DNA of 64,000 bases from Hyphomicrobiales bacterium (GCA_013214705.1 JABSRZ010000003.1:124001-188000); one strand, 5' to 3'. Positions 19,187 through 27,541 are shown, numbered from the stretch's first letter. The notes: generated by a model not told the origin, from the sequence alone. Numbers and translations are program-made.

Positions 19187-19315
19187 TCTTAGCTTCCCTT
19201 TTTATGAATGACTATTTTTAAGGGTTGATATGCAGAAAATCGCTGCCCCACCCATTAGTAAAATAAAACAAGACCGACCACATGAATGCAGTTCTCCTTC
19301 TTGCTAACTATTTTT

Positions 19316-19342
19316 ATTATATGGGATTTAAATGACTGTCAA
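19316..19342 (-). promoter_or_regulatory. Promoter of the ten-gene sugar operon
   Basis: On the minus strand a perfect -35 TTGACA (19342-19337) is followed by TATAAT (19321-19316) with a 15-bp spacer, or alternatively TAATAA with 17 bp. The -35 box overlaps the operator palindrome at 19341-19351. The start of the binding-protein gene lies 130 bases downstream. Confidence 0.6.
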
Positions 19343-19394
19343 GTACTACTTAATAAAAATTAAATCCGACTTAAAGGATTGACAAGTAGTACTT
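19341..19394. promoter_or_regulatory. Paired AAGTANTACTT operators
   Basis: AAGTACTACTT at 19341-19351 and AAGTAGTACTT at 19384-19394 are 11-bp palindromes (AAGTA-N-TACTT), and together they form a perfect 13-bp inverted repeat (19339-19351 with 19384-19396). Their centres are 43 bases apart, about four helical turns, which suits cooperative binding by a dimeric regulator or looping. The form fits the GT-N3-AC core expected for GntR/FadR-type operators. The GntR/FCD gene at 20934 is the likely ligand-responsive repressor of both directions. Confidence 0.65.
19379..19384 (+). promoter_or_regulatory. -35 box for the dehydrogenase-RraA-GntR genes
   Basis: TTGACA at 19379-19384 lies directly against the second operator. 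A 17-bp spacer leads to a weak -10 (TAAGCC at 19402), so the exact -10 is uncertain. Confidence 0.4.
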
Positions 19395-19434
19395 GAATTG
19401 TTAAGCCGAATGGAAATACAATTTGGAGAAAACT

Positions 19435-20247
19435 GTGACTGCTAACGACAAAACACCGGATATCACCCCATGTACTGATATTGAATTTGGCTCTTATCCG
19501 AGCCTGCAAGGTCGAACTATACTGGTTACAGGCGGCGGCAGTGGCATTGGAGCCAGTATTGTTACTCGCTTTGCCGCGTTGGGTGCCCGCGTTGCATTTA
19601 TTGATATCGATGAAGAAGCAAGCCACACGTTAATTAAGTCGATTGAAAAAACTAATGTAGATTATTCACCATTATTTCGCGGCGTTGATATAAAAAACTT
19701 GGATAAATTGACCTCGGCAATTAAAGAATTAGAGACTGAAATTGGATCATTTCAGGTTTTGGTAAATAATGCTGCTAATGACACTCGACATAGCATTGAA
19801 GATGTAACACCCGAAACTTGGAGAGACGCACTATCTGTCAATTTGGACCATCAATTCTTTGCAGTGCAGGCTGTTATAAAAGGCATGAAAAAAGCAGGTG
19901 GCGGGTCCATCATTAATATGGGTTCCATGAGTTGGCGCATTGGGCTGGACCAACTTTCCGCCTATGTGACCGCAAAGTCCGCAATCGAAGGGCTTACCAA
20001 TGGCCTTGCCCGCGAACTCGGCCCTGACAATATTCGCGTTAACTGCATCACTCCGGGTTTTATTAAAACTGAACGACAAGTGAAATTGTGGCTAACACCA
20101 GAATTAGAAAAAATTATCTATGATGGACAATGTCTAAAGGAATTAATTGAGCCCGAATATGTGGCAAATCTAGTTGCATTTCTTGCCTCGGACGATTCCC
20201 GCATGTGCACATCAAGCGTTTTTGCTGTCAATGGCGGTTGGATTTAA
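19435..20247 (+). CDS. SDR sugar 1-dehydrogenase (XylB-like)
   Basis: This encodes 270 residues with TGGGSGIG near residue 33, VNNAANDTRH, catalytic YVTAKSA, and TPGFIKTERQ. The segment pattern YPSLQGRT, DIDEEAS, NNA-NDTRH and GSMSWRIGL closely follows Caulobacter-type D-xylose 1-dehydrogenase and related L-arabinose/galactose dehydrogenases, which oxidise an aldose to its lactone. The longer frame uses TTG at 19423, but GTG 19435 is 8 bases behind GGAG and is preferred. Together with the dehydratase and hydrolase encoded on the other strand it would start an oxidative sugar pathway. No lactonase gene is seen in the island, so lactone opening may be spontaneous or done elsewhere. Confidence 0.82.
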   Translation: MTANDKTPDITPCTDIEFGSYPSLQGRTILVTGGGSGIGASIVTRFAALGARVAFIDIDEEASHTLIKSIEKTNVDYSPLFRGVDIKNLDKLTSAIKELETEIGSFQVLVNNAANDTRHSIEDVTPETWRDALSVNLDHQFFAVQAVIKGMKKAGGGSIINMGSMSWRIGLDQLSAYVTAKSAIEGLTNGLARELGPDNIRVNCITPGFIKTERQVKLWLTPELEKIIYDGQCLKELIEPEYVANLVAFLASDDSRMCTSSVFAVNGGWI

Positions 20248-20273
20248 CTGAACAAATATTAGGACAATAAGAA

Positions 20274-20930
20274 ATGACAAACCTCACAGAACGATTGAGC
20301 GAATGCTATACTGGGGCAGTGTATGATGTGATGCGCACTATGGGGCGGCCCAATTGCATACTGCCTCACGAAATCACTGGGCTAGATCTTGAAACCCGCA
20401 CGGCGGGGCCAATATACACCTTGCGCGGCGTTGCATTTGACGTTGAGCGGGCAAACGAAGAAACCGATTACCTTCTGCCGTGGGTACAGTTTCTATCCGA
20501 TGCGCCAACTGGTCATGTGGTCATCTGCCAGCCGAATTCCGATACTCTTGCCTTGATGGGAGAACTGTCGGCTGAAACACTGAAACATCGTGGTGTCCTT
20601 GGCTATATTGTCGATGGCGGGAGCCGTGATAACGGCTTTATTCGCAAAATTGGTTTTCCGGTTTTTTGCAAGTTTCGAACGCCCCGCGATATTGTCGCTA
20701 AATGGGTGCCAGACGCGAGAGGTGAACCAATCACTATTGGGGATGTTCTAATACGTAATGGGGATTATGTACTGGCTGACATTGATGGTGTCGTAATTAT
20801 TCCCGCAGAAATAACAGAAGCTGTTATAACTGAAGTTGAAGACGTCATGCGGCAAGAAGATAACGTACGTAACGCAATCCTCTCTGGAACCGACCCCGTT
20901 GCAGCTTACCTTGAATATGGAAAATTTTAG
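20274..20930 (+). CDS. RraA-like aldolase/decarboxylase family protein
   Basis: This encodes 218 residues of the RraA/HMG-aldolase fold. The diagnostic piece is GYIVDGGSRDNGF near residue 110, with the Arg-Asp pair that binds pyruvate/oxaloacetate-type substrates and metal in this family, followed by PVFCKFRTPRD. An N-terminal TGAVYDVMRTMG block is also typical. In catabolic clusters such proteins act as class II pyruvate aldolases or oxaloacetate decarboxylases. Here it may cleave or tidy the keto-acid product, or serve an alternative branch to the FAH route. Regulation of RNase E is not implied. It sits 26 bp after the dehydrogenase and 3 bp before the regulator. Confidence 0.8.
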   Translation: MTNLTERLSECYTGAVYDVMRTMGRPNCILPHEITGLDLETRTAGPIYTLRGVAFDVERANEETDYLLPWVQFLSDAPTGHVVICQPNSDTLALMGELSAETLKHRGVLGYIVDGGSRDNGFIRKIGFPVFCKFRTPRDIVAKWVPDARGEPITIGDVLIRNGDYVLADIDGVVIIPAEITEAVITEVEDVMRQEDNVRNAILSGTDPVAAYLEYGKF

Positions 20931-20933
20931 TTT

Positions 20934-21692
20934 ATGCCTAGCAAAACAAATGACAAAAAAAAACAAAATGTAACCCGGGGTATTATAGATGCATTAGGGC
21001 GTCGCATCATATCTGGTCAAATAATCCCACAGAAAACTATTCTATTTGAACAAGATTTGATCGAAGAATTTGGCGCAAGTCGTAATGCTGTTCGAGAAGC
21101 CGTAAAAACACTTGCTGGTAAAAATTTGGTCGTTTCAGCTAGAAAAAAGGGTACCATGGTACGCCCACCGGAAGAATGGAACCTGCTTGACCCCTCTGTA
21201 ATGAACTGGATGATTTCAGATTCTGGCACCAGTGAAATGCTGATAGATGCATTGTCGGAACTCAGACAGATTGTAGAGCCCGAAGCCGCTGCCCTAGCCG
21301 CGGAACGTGCAAACTCAACGCAAATATTAAAATTATTCGAATGCTATGAGCAGATGGTCGCCAATATTGAGAACAGCAAACTAGCTGTGCATTGGGACAC
21401 GGAATTCCACAAAGTTCTACTTGAAGCAAGCTGTAACCCACTTTTAAGGTCGCTCGCTAACAGTTTTGGCCAACTGCTACACAGTAATTTCACTCTCTTT
21501 ACTAACGCCAACAAAGGCTTTATTCGGAACCTGATAGATCATAAATTGATTGCCGAGGCTATCCGTGATCGTAATCCGCAACTGGCCCGGGAACGCTCCA
21601 AATTCTTATTACAAAAAAACGAGAGCGATATTAAAGAACTTAAAACAGACTTGAAAAATGTCGTATTGCCCAATTCCACCTCCTCCACATAG
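20934..21692 (+). CDS. GntR/FadR (FCD)-family transcriptional regulator
   Basis: This encodes 252 residues: an N-terminal winged helix (about 15-80, with GASRNAVREAVKTLAGKNLV as recognition region) and an FCD ligand-binding domain (about 90-235) with the metal-binding pattern in DTEFHKVLLEAS and downstream histidines (NLIDHKLIAEAI). FCD regulators usually respond to sugar acids or other carboxylates. It is cotranscribed with the sugar dehydrogenase and the RraA-like gene and probably binds the AAGTANTACTT pair upstream, giving autoregulation and control of the ten-gene operon. Confidence 0.85.
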   Translation: MPSKTNDKKKQNVTRGIIDALGRRIISGQIIPQKTILFEQDLIEEFGASRNAVREAVKTLAGKNLVVSARKKGTMVRPPEEWNLLDPSVMNWMISDSGTSEMLIDALSELRQIVEPEAAALAAERANSTQILKLFECYEQMVANIENSKLAVHWDTEFHKVLLEASCNPLLRSLANSFGQLLHSNFTLFTNANKGFIRNLIDHKLIAEAIRDRNPQLARERSKFLLQKNESDIKELKTDLKNVVLPNSTSST

Positions 21693-22007
21693 CTGCAAAT
21701 GCAATAATACTGGAATGAGTCATGGAAGATTATTATCAATACGACACAACAACATGAGAAGCGGACATATCTTTCAAGTAACTATGAAAGCTCAACAAAG
21801 AAAGAATTGGAGTCTGATTATTCCATATATGAATACCGTGAAGGTGTTGTACAATTAACTTTATGGTACGCAGACAATGCTGAGGATGTAAATCGTCAGC
21901 TTCCATGGAACAGATTGGTGTAGTTGCAAAAGATAGTGTTTGGGCTCATAGAAGCTGACGATTTACAAGTTTCTGTATTGGCGTTATTCCGCCTATGGCC
22001 ATGTTAG
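21693..22007. other. Gene-free stretch after the GntR gene
   Basis: I see no coding frame with support here. The stretch contains the inverted repeat at 21888-21966, described separately. Confidence 0.5.
21888..21966. repeat. 20-bp inverted repeat, IS-end or MITE-like
   Basis: The left arm 21888-21907 (GTAAATCGTCAGCTTCCATG) and the right arm 21947-21966 are reverse complements with one mismatch, the outer 15 bases being perfect. The arms begin GTAA, as do IS66-family ends, and enclose only 39 bases, too few for a gene. No matching 8-bp target duplication is seen. The right arm's sequence recurs at 8271-8285. Confidence 0.6.
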
Positions 22008-22304
22008 GCCTCTGGTTATTATAAGTCCATAACCAGTTGGTGGCTGAAGACTGAACCGACAATTCCTGTAGCTGAAGGAAATTATGGCGGATTTTTCGGG
22101 TGGCCTAATTTTACCGCCCGCCCCACCGGTGGCTTTATGGGCATGCCCGCAACTGGAAAATTGGGTGGGTTTCGGGTAATCGACATCTATCGTAGGTCTG
22201 GCAACAGACTGGCCGAAAACTGGGTCTTCATCGATTTATTGCATTTTTGGAACTGTCAGGGCGTGGATATTTTGAAACGCATACAGGCCAATAATTTCAA
22301 ATAA
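22008..22304 (+). pseudogene. C-terminal relic of a SnoaL-like/ester cyclase family gene
   Basis: A frame without a start codon runs 98 codons from just after a TAG to TAA at 22302-22304. Its translation contains WWLKTEPTIPVAEGNYGG, MGMPATGKLGGF, RVIDIYRRSGNRLAENW and FIDLLHFW, matching the C-terminal half of SnoaL-like (NTF2-fold) polyketide-cyclase-type proteins. The N-terminal half is absent; upstream lies the IS-end-like repeat. It is a decayed fragment rather than a working gene. Confidence 0.65.
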
Positions 22305-22306
22305 TA

Positions 22307-23479
22307 TTAGAACGCTTGGTTTAAGTCTGTTGTTGACAATTGCCCGACCAAATTTCCATCACCATCAAAAATTGGCAACATATATTCAGATTGCAAAGAT
22401 TTCTTAAATACATCTTCGACAGTACAACTTATTGAAATTTTTGCACTATCTTCCAAAAACTCATTAGGTGCGTCCTTGCCCCGCCCGGCTTCAAGGGCAT
22501 CTTTCAGACGTTTTAAAGCCACAACGCCGCTATATTTTGAACCGTTAAAATAGAAGGCTTGGCTTAAATTCAAAGCTTTAATTTTCTCATAGGCGGTTTT
22601 AACATCGCAATCAGAAATTATTAACGCTACATCCTGCATTATAGATTCAACGGTTAAGACTTTGGCACGATTTACATCCTTAACAAATCTTTCAACATAA
22701 TCATTGGCGGGGTTTAACAAAATTTCTTGAGGTGTATCTTGTTGCACAAGCTCGCCATCATTCAAAATAGCAATTCTGTCACCCAATTTAAGCGCCTCAT
22801 CCAAATCATGAGTGATGAATATAATGGTCTTTTGCAGATCTGCCTGCAACTGAATTAACTGATCTTGCATTTCACTACGAATCAACGGGTCAAGTGCAGA
22901 AAAAGCTTCGTCCATCAATAAAATATCAGCATCCACCGCTAATGCACGAGCAAGGCCCACGCGCTGTTTTTGACCGCCCGAAAGTTGGTTAGGATATTGA
23001 TTTTCATAACCAACAAGCCCCACTTTTTCGAGCCAATCTTTGCCAATTTTATGTTGCTGATCAATCGGCATGGACTTAACTTTTAAGCCATAGCAAACAT
23101 TATCAAGCACCGTGATGTGCGGCATTAAGGCAAAATTTTGAAACACCATAGACACTTTTGTTTGCCTAAATTTCTCTATTTCAGTTTGGGAATAGGCCAT
23201 GATGTCATCACCATCGATCAATATTTCTCCCTCTGTTGGGTCTATCAACCGGTTAAAATGGCGAACTAAGGTCGATTTCCCAGAACCTGACAAGCCCATG
23301 AACACAAAAATCTCGCCTTTATTAATCTCGAGATTAATGTTTTTAAGCCCAATTGTGTGCCCAGTTGTCGCCAGTAATTGTTTTTTTGAAATGCCTTGTT
23401 TGACCTCATTTAAAGTTTTTTCTGGGTGTTTGCCAAAAACTTTATATAAGCCATTTATCTGGATTAAGGGTTTACTCAT
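22307..23479 (-). CDS. proV: Glycine betaine/proline-type ABC importer ATPase with CBS domain
   Basis: This encodes about 390 residues. The ATPase domain has Walker A GLSGSGKST, VFQNFALMPH, signature LSGGQKQR, Walker B ILLMDEAFSALDP and switch FITHDLDEAL. It starts with the ProV-type N-terminal extension (YKVFG...QGISKKQLLATTG) and ends with a CBS-like region from about residue 275 to the end, which in OpuA/ProV senses ionic strength or nucleotides. The longer frame (to 23539) overlaps the permease by 68 bases; ATG 23479, overlapping the permease stop by 8 bases, gives the family N-terminus MSKPLIQINGLYKVFG. It is the last gene of an X-W-V operon. Confidence 0.87.
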   Translation of the reverse strand: MSKPLIQINGLYKVFGKHPEKTLNEVKQGISKKQLLATTGHTIGLKNINLEINKGEIFVFMGLSGSGKSTLVRHFNRLIDPTEGEILIDGDDIMAYSQTEIEKFRQTKVSMVFQNFALMPHITVLDNVCYGLKVKSMPIDQQHKIGKDWLEKVGLVGYENQYPNQLSGGQKQRVGLARALAVDADILLMDEAFSALDPLIRSEMQDQLIQLQADLQKTIIFITHDLDEALKLGDRIAILNDGELVQQDTPQEILLNPANDYVERFVKDVNRAKVLTVESIMQDVALIISDCDVKTAYEKIKALNLSQAFYFNGSKYSGVVALKRLKDALEAGRGKDAPNEFLEDSAKISISCTVEDVFKKSLQSEYMLPIFDGDGNLVGQLSTTDLNQAF

Positions 23480-24371
23480 GTTCGACACTCTCAAAATGCT
23501 TTTGTTTTCGTTTTCCGTAGGCTTGGGAGACACGGTCAAATATTATAGCCAGAGCAACAATTGCCAGGCCATTAAACAAACCTAAGGTGAAATATTGATT
23601 GGTAATGGATTTTAATACTGGTTGGCCTAAACCTTTTACCCCAATCATCGAGGCGATAACCACCATTGCCAGCGCCATCATTATTGTTTGGTTTATGCCG
23701 GCCATAATTGTCGGCATGGCCAGCGGTATTTGCACACTGCGCAAAATTTGTGACTTGGTAGCCCCAAAAGCCGTCGCTGCCTCTAACACTTCTTTATTGA
23801 CCAGCCTTATACCCAAATTGGTAAAGCGAATAACCGGCGGGATGGCATAAATAACCACAGCAATAACCCCGGGGATGCGGCCAATGCCTAGCAACATCAC
23901 AACCGGTATTAAATACACAAATGCCGGCATGGTTTGCATGATATCCAATATGGGTATGACAATTGCCCGCACTTTATTGGACCTTGCCATAGCAATACCT
24001 ACAGGTATGCCCACTATAATTGATATTAATGTGCAAACCGTAATGATGCTAAGGGTGCGCATGGTGTTTTCCCACATGCCAAAATAGCCAATAAGTAGCA
24101 AGGCGGCCAACCCTGACATTGTGGTTTTCCAAGAACGGCTTGCTACATAAGACAATGCGGCAATGGCAATGATCACAACCCACCATGGTAAATCTAACAA
24201 TAGGTTTTCAAACCAAATTAAAAAACTTAGCAAAGGGTCAAAAAAACCTTCTATCAAGTCGCCATAATTTCTAGAAAATTCACGATAGCCATTGTCCAAA
24301 AATTTTCTAATGGCCAGCAGGTCACTTCTTTCCATTGCCGGAAACTCTTCCAACCAACTCTTATCTGCCAT
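23472..24371 (-). CDS. proW: Glycine betaine/proline-type ABC importer permease
   Basis: This encodes 299 residues with about seven hydrophobic segments. The ProW/OpuAB pattern is clear: WENTMRTLSIITVCTLIS, IPVGIAMARS, the EAA-like loop AATAFGATKSQILRSVQIPL near residue 195, and MALAMVVIASMIGVKGLG. It forms the membrane channel for betaine-type compatible solutes, choline or related zwitterions. A hairpin between it and the upstream binding-protein gene probably lowers its expression relative to that gene. Confidence 0.88.
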   Translation of the reverse strand: MADKSWLEEFPAMERSDLLAIRKFLDNGYREFSRNYGDLIEGFFDPLLSFLIWFENLLLDLPWWVVIIAIAALSYVASRSWKTTMSGLAALLLIGYFGMWENTMRTLSIITVCTLISIIVGIPVGIAMARSNKVRAIVIPILDIMQTMPAFVYLIPVVMLLGIGRIPGVIAVVIYAIPPVIRFTNLGIRLVNKEVLEAATAFGATKSQILRSVQIPLAMPTIMAGINQTIMMALAMVVIASMIGVKGLGQPVLKSITNQYFTLGLFNGLAIVALAIIFDRVSQAYGKRKQKHFESVEHE

Positions 24372-24393
24372 TTAGCAATCTCCCATAAAAAAA

Positions 24394-24417
24394 CGGCATC
24401 AATTTCCATTGATGCCG
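24394..24417 (-). terminator. Intra-operon hairpin terminator after the binding-protein gene
   Basis: CGGCATCAA (24394-24402) and TTGATGCCG (24409-24417) form a 9-bp stem with a 6-base loop, followed on the minus strand by seven Ts. It lies between the binding-protein stop and the permease start, so it probably allows partial read-through and gives an excess of binding protein. Confidence 0.75.
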
Positions 24418-24435
24418 CTTTCAATTTAATAAACC

Positions 24436-25434
24436 TTAGTTAAGGCTAGCTGTAATCTTTTCCGCCGCTGAGTCAGATACCCATTGTTTCCAGGTATTTG
24501 CGTAATTTTTCAAGAAATATTCAGCAACAATTTCGCCGTCAGCTTGGTTTTCTTCCATCCAAGCCAGAATCACATTGGTATCTGCATTAGATAGGCCACG
24601 CTTTTCTAAATAGCCAAATACTTCTGGCGAACCCGTCGCAAATGCCTCAGTTGTAATTGTAGATATAGGCGAAACTGGGAACATAGAGGGTTGTGGGTCA
24701 ACACAGTCTTCTTTGGTGATGCAATCTTTGAAATGTTCTTCATTTACGCCGGTACCAAAGTCAACTTTAACCATTTCATATTTGCCCAATAAGGCAGTTG
24801 GTGCCCAATAATAACCAAACCAACCGTTGCCACGGTCGTATTCTTTAGCCATAGAACCAGCTAATGCTGCACCCGAACCTGGGTCTACTAACTCGAAATT
24901 AGAATCAGCAAGGTTGAGTGCTTTAAACAGATTTCCAGTGCTTATTTGGCAAGCCCAGCCAGACGGACAACTATAAAGTGCCGATTTAGATTTATCTTCT
25001 GGATGGGTGAACAATGCCGCGTTGGCTCTAACGCCTTCAATTGTCGCTAATTCTGGATGTTTATCCACTAAATATTTTGGCACCCAAAAGCCTTCTTCAC
25101 CGCCGTCTGGCAAAGGTGTACCGGCACGGCGCAGGCGGTTTTCTTCTATGCCTTTTTCCAACGCAGCTGCAAAACTATTTGTCCATAATTCTGGCGCTAT
25201 ATCAGGTTCGCCCTTTTCAGTCATCGATGTGCCGGTTGCGACGGTGTCACCAACCACGAGTTCGACATCACATCCATAGCCTTTTTCTAAAATATATTTA
25301 TCTACATTTGCAAAAAGGGTGGCGGAATTCCAATTCATATCTGCAATGCTTACTTTGCCACAATCGGCCGAAGCAGATGAAGTGGAAAAAATAGAGGACA
25401 CAATGATGAGTGCCGCTGATAGGGATATTTTCAT
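24436..25434 (-). CDS. proX: Glycine betaine/choline-type substrate-binding protein
   Basis: This encodes 332 residues with a Sec signal (MKISLSAALIIVSSIFST..ASA) and an OpuAC-type binding domain. Aromatic residues that could form the cation-pi box are in MNWNSATLF, APELWTNSF, GFWVPKY and GWFGYYWAPT. Two Cys pairs (SCPSGWACQ, KDCITKEDC) may form disulfides. The preferred start is ATG 25434 with GGAG upstream; the longer frame to 25464 would add a non-signal tail. Substrate could be glycine betaine, proline betaine, choline or DMSP; the sequence alone does not decide. Confidence 0.85.
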   Translation of the reverse strand: MKISLSAALIIVSSIFSTSSASADCGKVSIADMNWNSATLFANVDKYILEKGYGCDVELVVGDTVATGTSMTEKGEPDIAPELWTNSFAAALEKGIEENRLRRAGTPLPDGGEEGFWVPKYLVDKHPELATIEGVRANAALFTHPEDKSKSALYSCPSGWACQISTGNLFKALNLADSNFELVDPGSGAALAGSMAKEYDRGNGWFGYYWAPTALLGKYEMVKVDFGTGVNEEHFKDCITKEDCVDPQPSMFPVSPISTITTEAFATGSPEVFGYLEKRGLSNADTNVILAWMEENQADGEIVAEYFLKNYANTWKQWVSDSAAEKITASLN

Positions 25435-25727
25435 TTTTTCTCCATGGTTTTTATTTTTTAACACAATACAAAACCAGCACCAAAACTATTTCTGTATCTC
25501 TATTTTCGAATAATTTTTAAAATTTAATAACTATACAAATGAATTTAACCCAAGGGTAACATATGAACCCAATATTTCAAGGACTACACTATTTAAATTT
25601 GGCTATGAAATTATTAACCGCTAGGGGTTGTCATAAAAAGTATATGATGTCCGTGGCTAGAAAGTCCAAATACCCAACTCAGATTCCGTGATTATAAACT
25701 TGTTTGCATCAATTTGTGTGATATTAA
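25435..25727. other. Intergenic region upstream of the betaine transporter
   Basis: This is AT-rich sequence that should carry the proX promoter. No clear operator or gene is recognised. Confidence 0.3.
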
Positions 25728-26267
25728 TTAACAACATTTCAAAGGCAATATAATGAATGGCCAATTGTCGGGCAAAATTTCGACGCAGGTAAAATGGAGC
25801 GCGTGCGCACGGCATTTTTTGATGCCATCAAATTCACCATTGGTTACATTATGATGGTTAGCCTCATATTATTCTTCATACGCGATTATATCGTCACATT
25901 ATTTGGCGCGACGGGTGATGCCGCTGCACTAGTGATATTATTTTGTGGTGTGTTGTCTATAGCGTTCTTTTTTAACGGTGTCATATTTATAACCAATGCC
26001 TGTTTTAACAATCTGGGTCATCCGATTTATTCTACCCATGGCAATTGGGGTCGTCATACATTGGGCACGCTGCCTTTCATCCTCATCGGCGGCAATTATT
26101 GGGGTGCCGAGGGTGTATTGCTAGGCCAAGCCTTTGGCGGATTACTATTTGCGGGCGTGGCAGTTTGGCTATGCCTAAGGGTTATGAGCGCTGGCGGTGT
26201 TGAATCTGAAATTTCGGATTTCGAACAACATCAACGCCAACATATAGTGCAGATTCGAAAACATTAG
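25728..26267 (+). pseudogene. C-terminal relic of a MATE-family efflux pump
   Basis: The frame is open from 25728. Homology-like sequence begins at WPIVGQNFDAGKMERVRTAF (25758 on) and continues through four hydrophobic helices to a stop at 26265-26267, about 170 residues. MATE pumps are about 450 residues with two six-helix halves, so this is roughly the last third. PxxGQNfGAGK is a well-known internal MATE motif, which confirms the truncation. An internal ATG at 25794 gives a 157-residue frame, but there is no start-like context. Confidence 0.75.
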
Positions 26268-26308
26268 GTTTAGTAAGCATATGGATGTGCCGGCAAACAC
26301 CGGCATGA

Positions 26309-27541
26309 TCAGCCCGCCTGCTGGTAAGGCAACTCTGCACCATCAAGTAACTCTAAAGCGTTGAATATGTCTTGCTTAATGTCTTCATAATCTTCAAGCC
26401 CAACCGATAGGCGTATCAAGCCGTCGGTAAAGCCGTGTTTTATGCGTTCTTCTGGCTCATAGGTTGAATGGGTCATCGAGGCAGGATGTTGAACCAAAGT
26501 TTCTGCATCACCCAAACTTACTGCAACAATGATGAGCTCCAAATTATCTATGAATGACTTGCCAGCGGTTAACCCACCCGTTAACTCAAAAGCAATCATA
26601 CCGCCAAATTGCTTCATTTGCTGTTTTGCAAGTTCATGAAACGGAGATGATGTTAAACCCGGAAAGAAAACTTCACTGACAAGCGGATGATTTTCTAATT
26701 CTGTGGCCAATTTTAAGGCACTTTCACAATGTCTATCCATCCGCAAATTAAGCGTCTTAAGGCCTCTTAAAATCAAAGAAGCGTCATGGCTAGATAAAAC
26801 AGCACCGGTCAAATCTTTAAGTCCTACAAACCGAACTTGGTCAATATCTTCTTTTCGGCCAACCACCGCACCGGCAGTTAAATCGCCATGGCCACCAAGA
26901 TATTTAGTGGCAGAATGCACCACATAATCGGCACCCAACTCGATGGGATTTTGCAGGTATGGCGTGCAATAGGTATTGTCTACAATGAACGTTTTATCGA
27001 ATTTTTTGCATATCGTGGCAACAGATTTTATATCGATTAGCTTCATGTTGGGGTTTGCCGGCGTTTCGCAATAAACAATTTTAGTTTTGTCGCTGATAGC
27101 AGCTTCAAGCTCGAAAAGATTAGACATATCAATAAAATGAGTTTTTATGCCAAACCTTACCAACTGGTGCTTTAACAAGGAAAAAGTGCACCCGTAGAGA
27201 GTTTTGTCGGCAATAATTTCATCGCCTGCGCTTAGCAGAGTCCAAAAAACTGCATTTATAGCGCCCATGCCAGAACTTGTGACCAAACCAGCTTCTGCCC
27301 CTTCAAGAGCAGCGAGGCGGTTTTCAAGAATTGCAAGAGTTGGGTTGGCAATGCGAGAATAAAAATAACCCTGAACATCACCGGCAAACAAATCTTCACC
27401 TTGTTGGGAGTTCTCGAACGCAAATGTCGATGATTGGAATATTGGTGGGTTTAACGCACCATGATAATCTAGCGGATTATAACCATGGTGAATGGCTTTT
27501 GTTGCAAATCCAAGTTTTGCTGGGTTTTTATCGGTTTTCAT
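26309..27541 (-). CDS. Methionine gamma-lyase or related Cys/Met PLP enzyme
   Basis: This encodes 410 residues of the Cys/Met metabolism PLP-dependent family. The lysine forming the internal aldimine is in VHSATKYLGGHGD near residue 217; YFYSRIANPT, SSGMGAI and DNTYCTPYLQ are standard. The segment LYGCTFSL carries the cysteine equivalent to Cys116 of Pseudomonas methionine gamma-lyase, a residue that separates this enzyme from cystathionine gamma-synthases and lyases. The expected reaction is L-methionine to methanethiol, ammonia and 2-oxobutyrate. Divergent from an Lrp/AsnC regulator, the arrangement known for mdeA-mdeR. O-acetylhomoserine sulfhydrylase-type activity is a less likely alternative. 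Confidence 0.85.
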   Translation of the reverse strand: MKTDKNPAKLGFATKAIHHGYNPLDYHGALNPPIFQSSTFAFENSQQGEDLFAGDVQGYFYSRIANPTLAILENRLAALEGAEAGLVTSSGMGAINAVFWTLLSAGDEIIADKTLYGCTFSLLKHQLVRFGIKTHFIDMSNLFELEAAISDKTKIVYCETPANPNMKLIDIKSVATICKKFDKTFIVDNTYCTPYLQNPIELGADYVVHSATKYLGGHGDLTAGAVVGRKEDIDQVRFVGLKDLTGAVLSSHDASLILRGLKTLNLRMDRHCESALKLATELENHPLVSEVFFPGLTSSPFHELAKQQMKQFGGMIAFELTGGLTAGKSFIDNLELIIVAVSLGDAETLVQHPASMTHSTYEPEERIKHGFTDGLIRLSVGLEDYEDIKQDIFNALELLDGAELPYQQAG

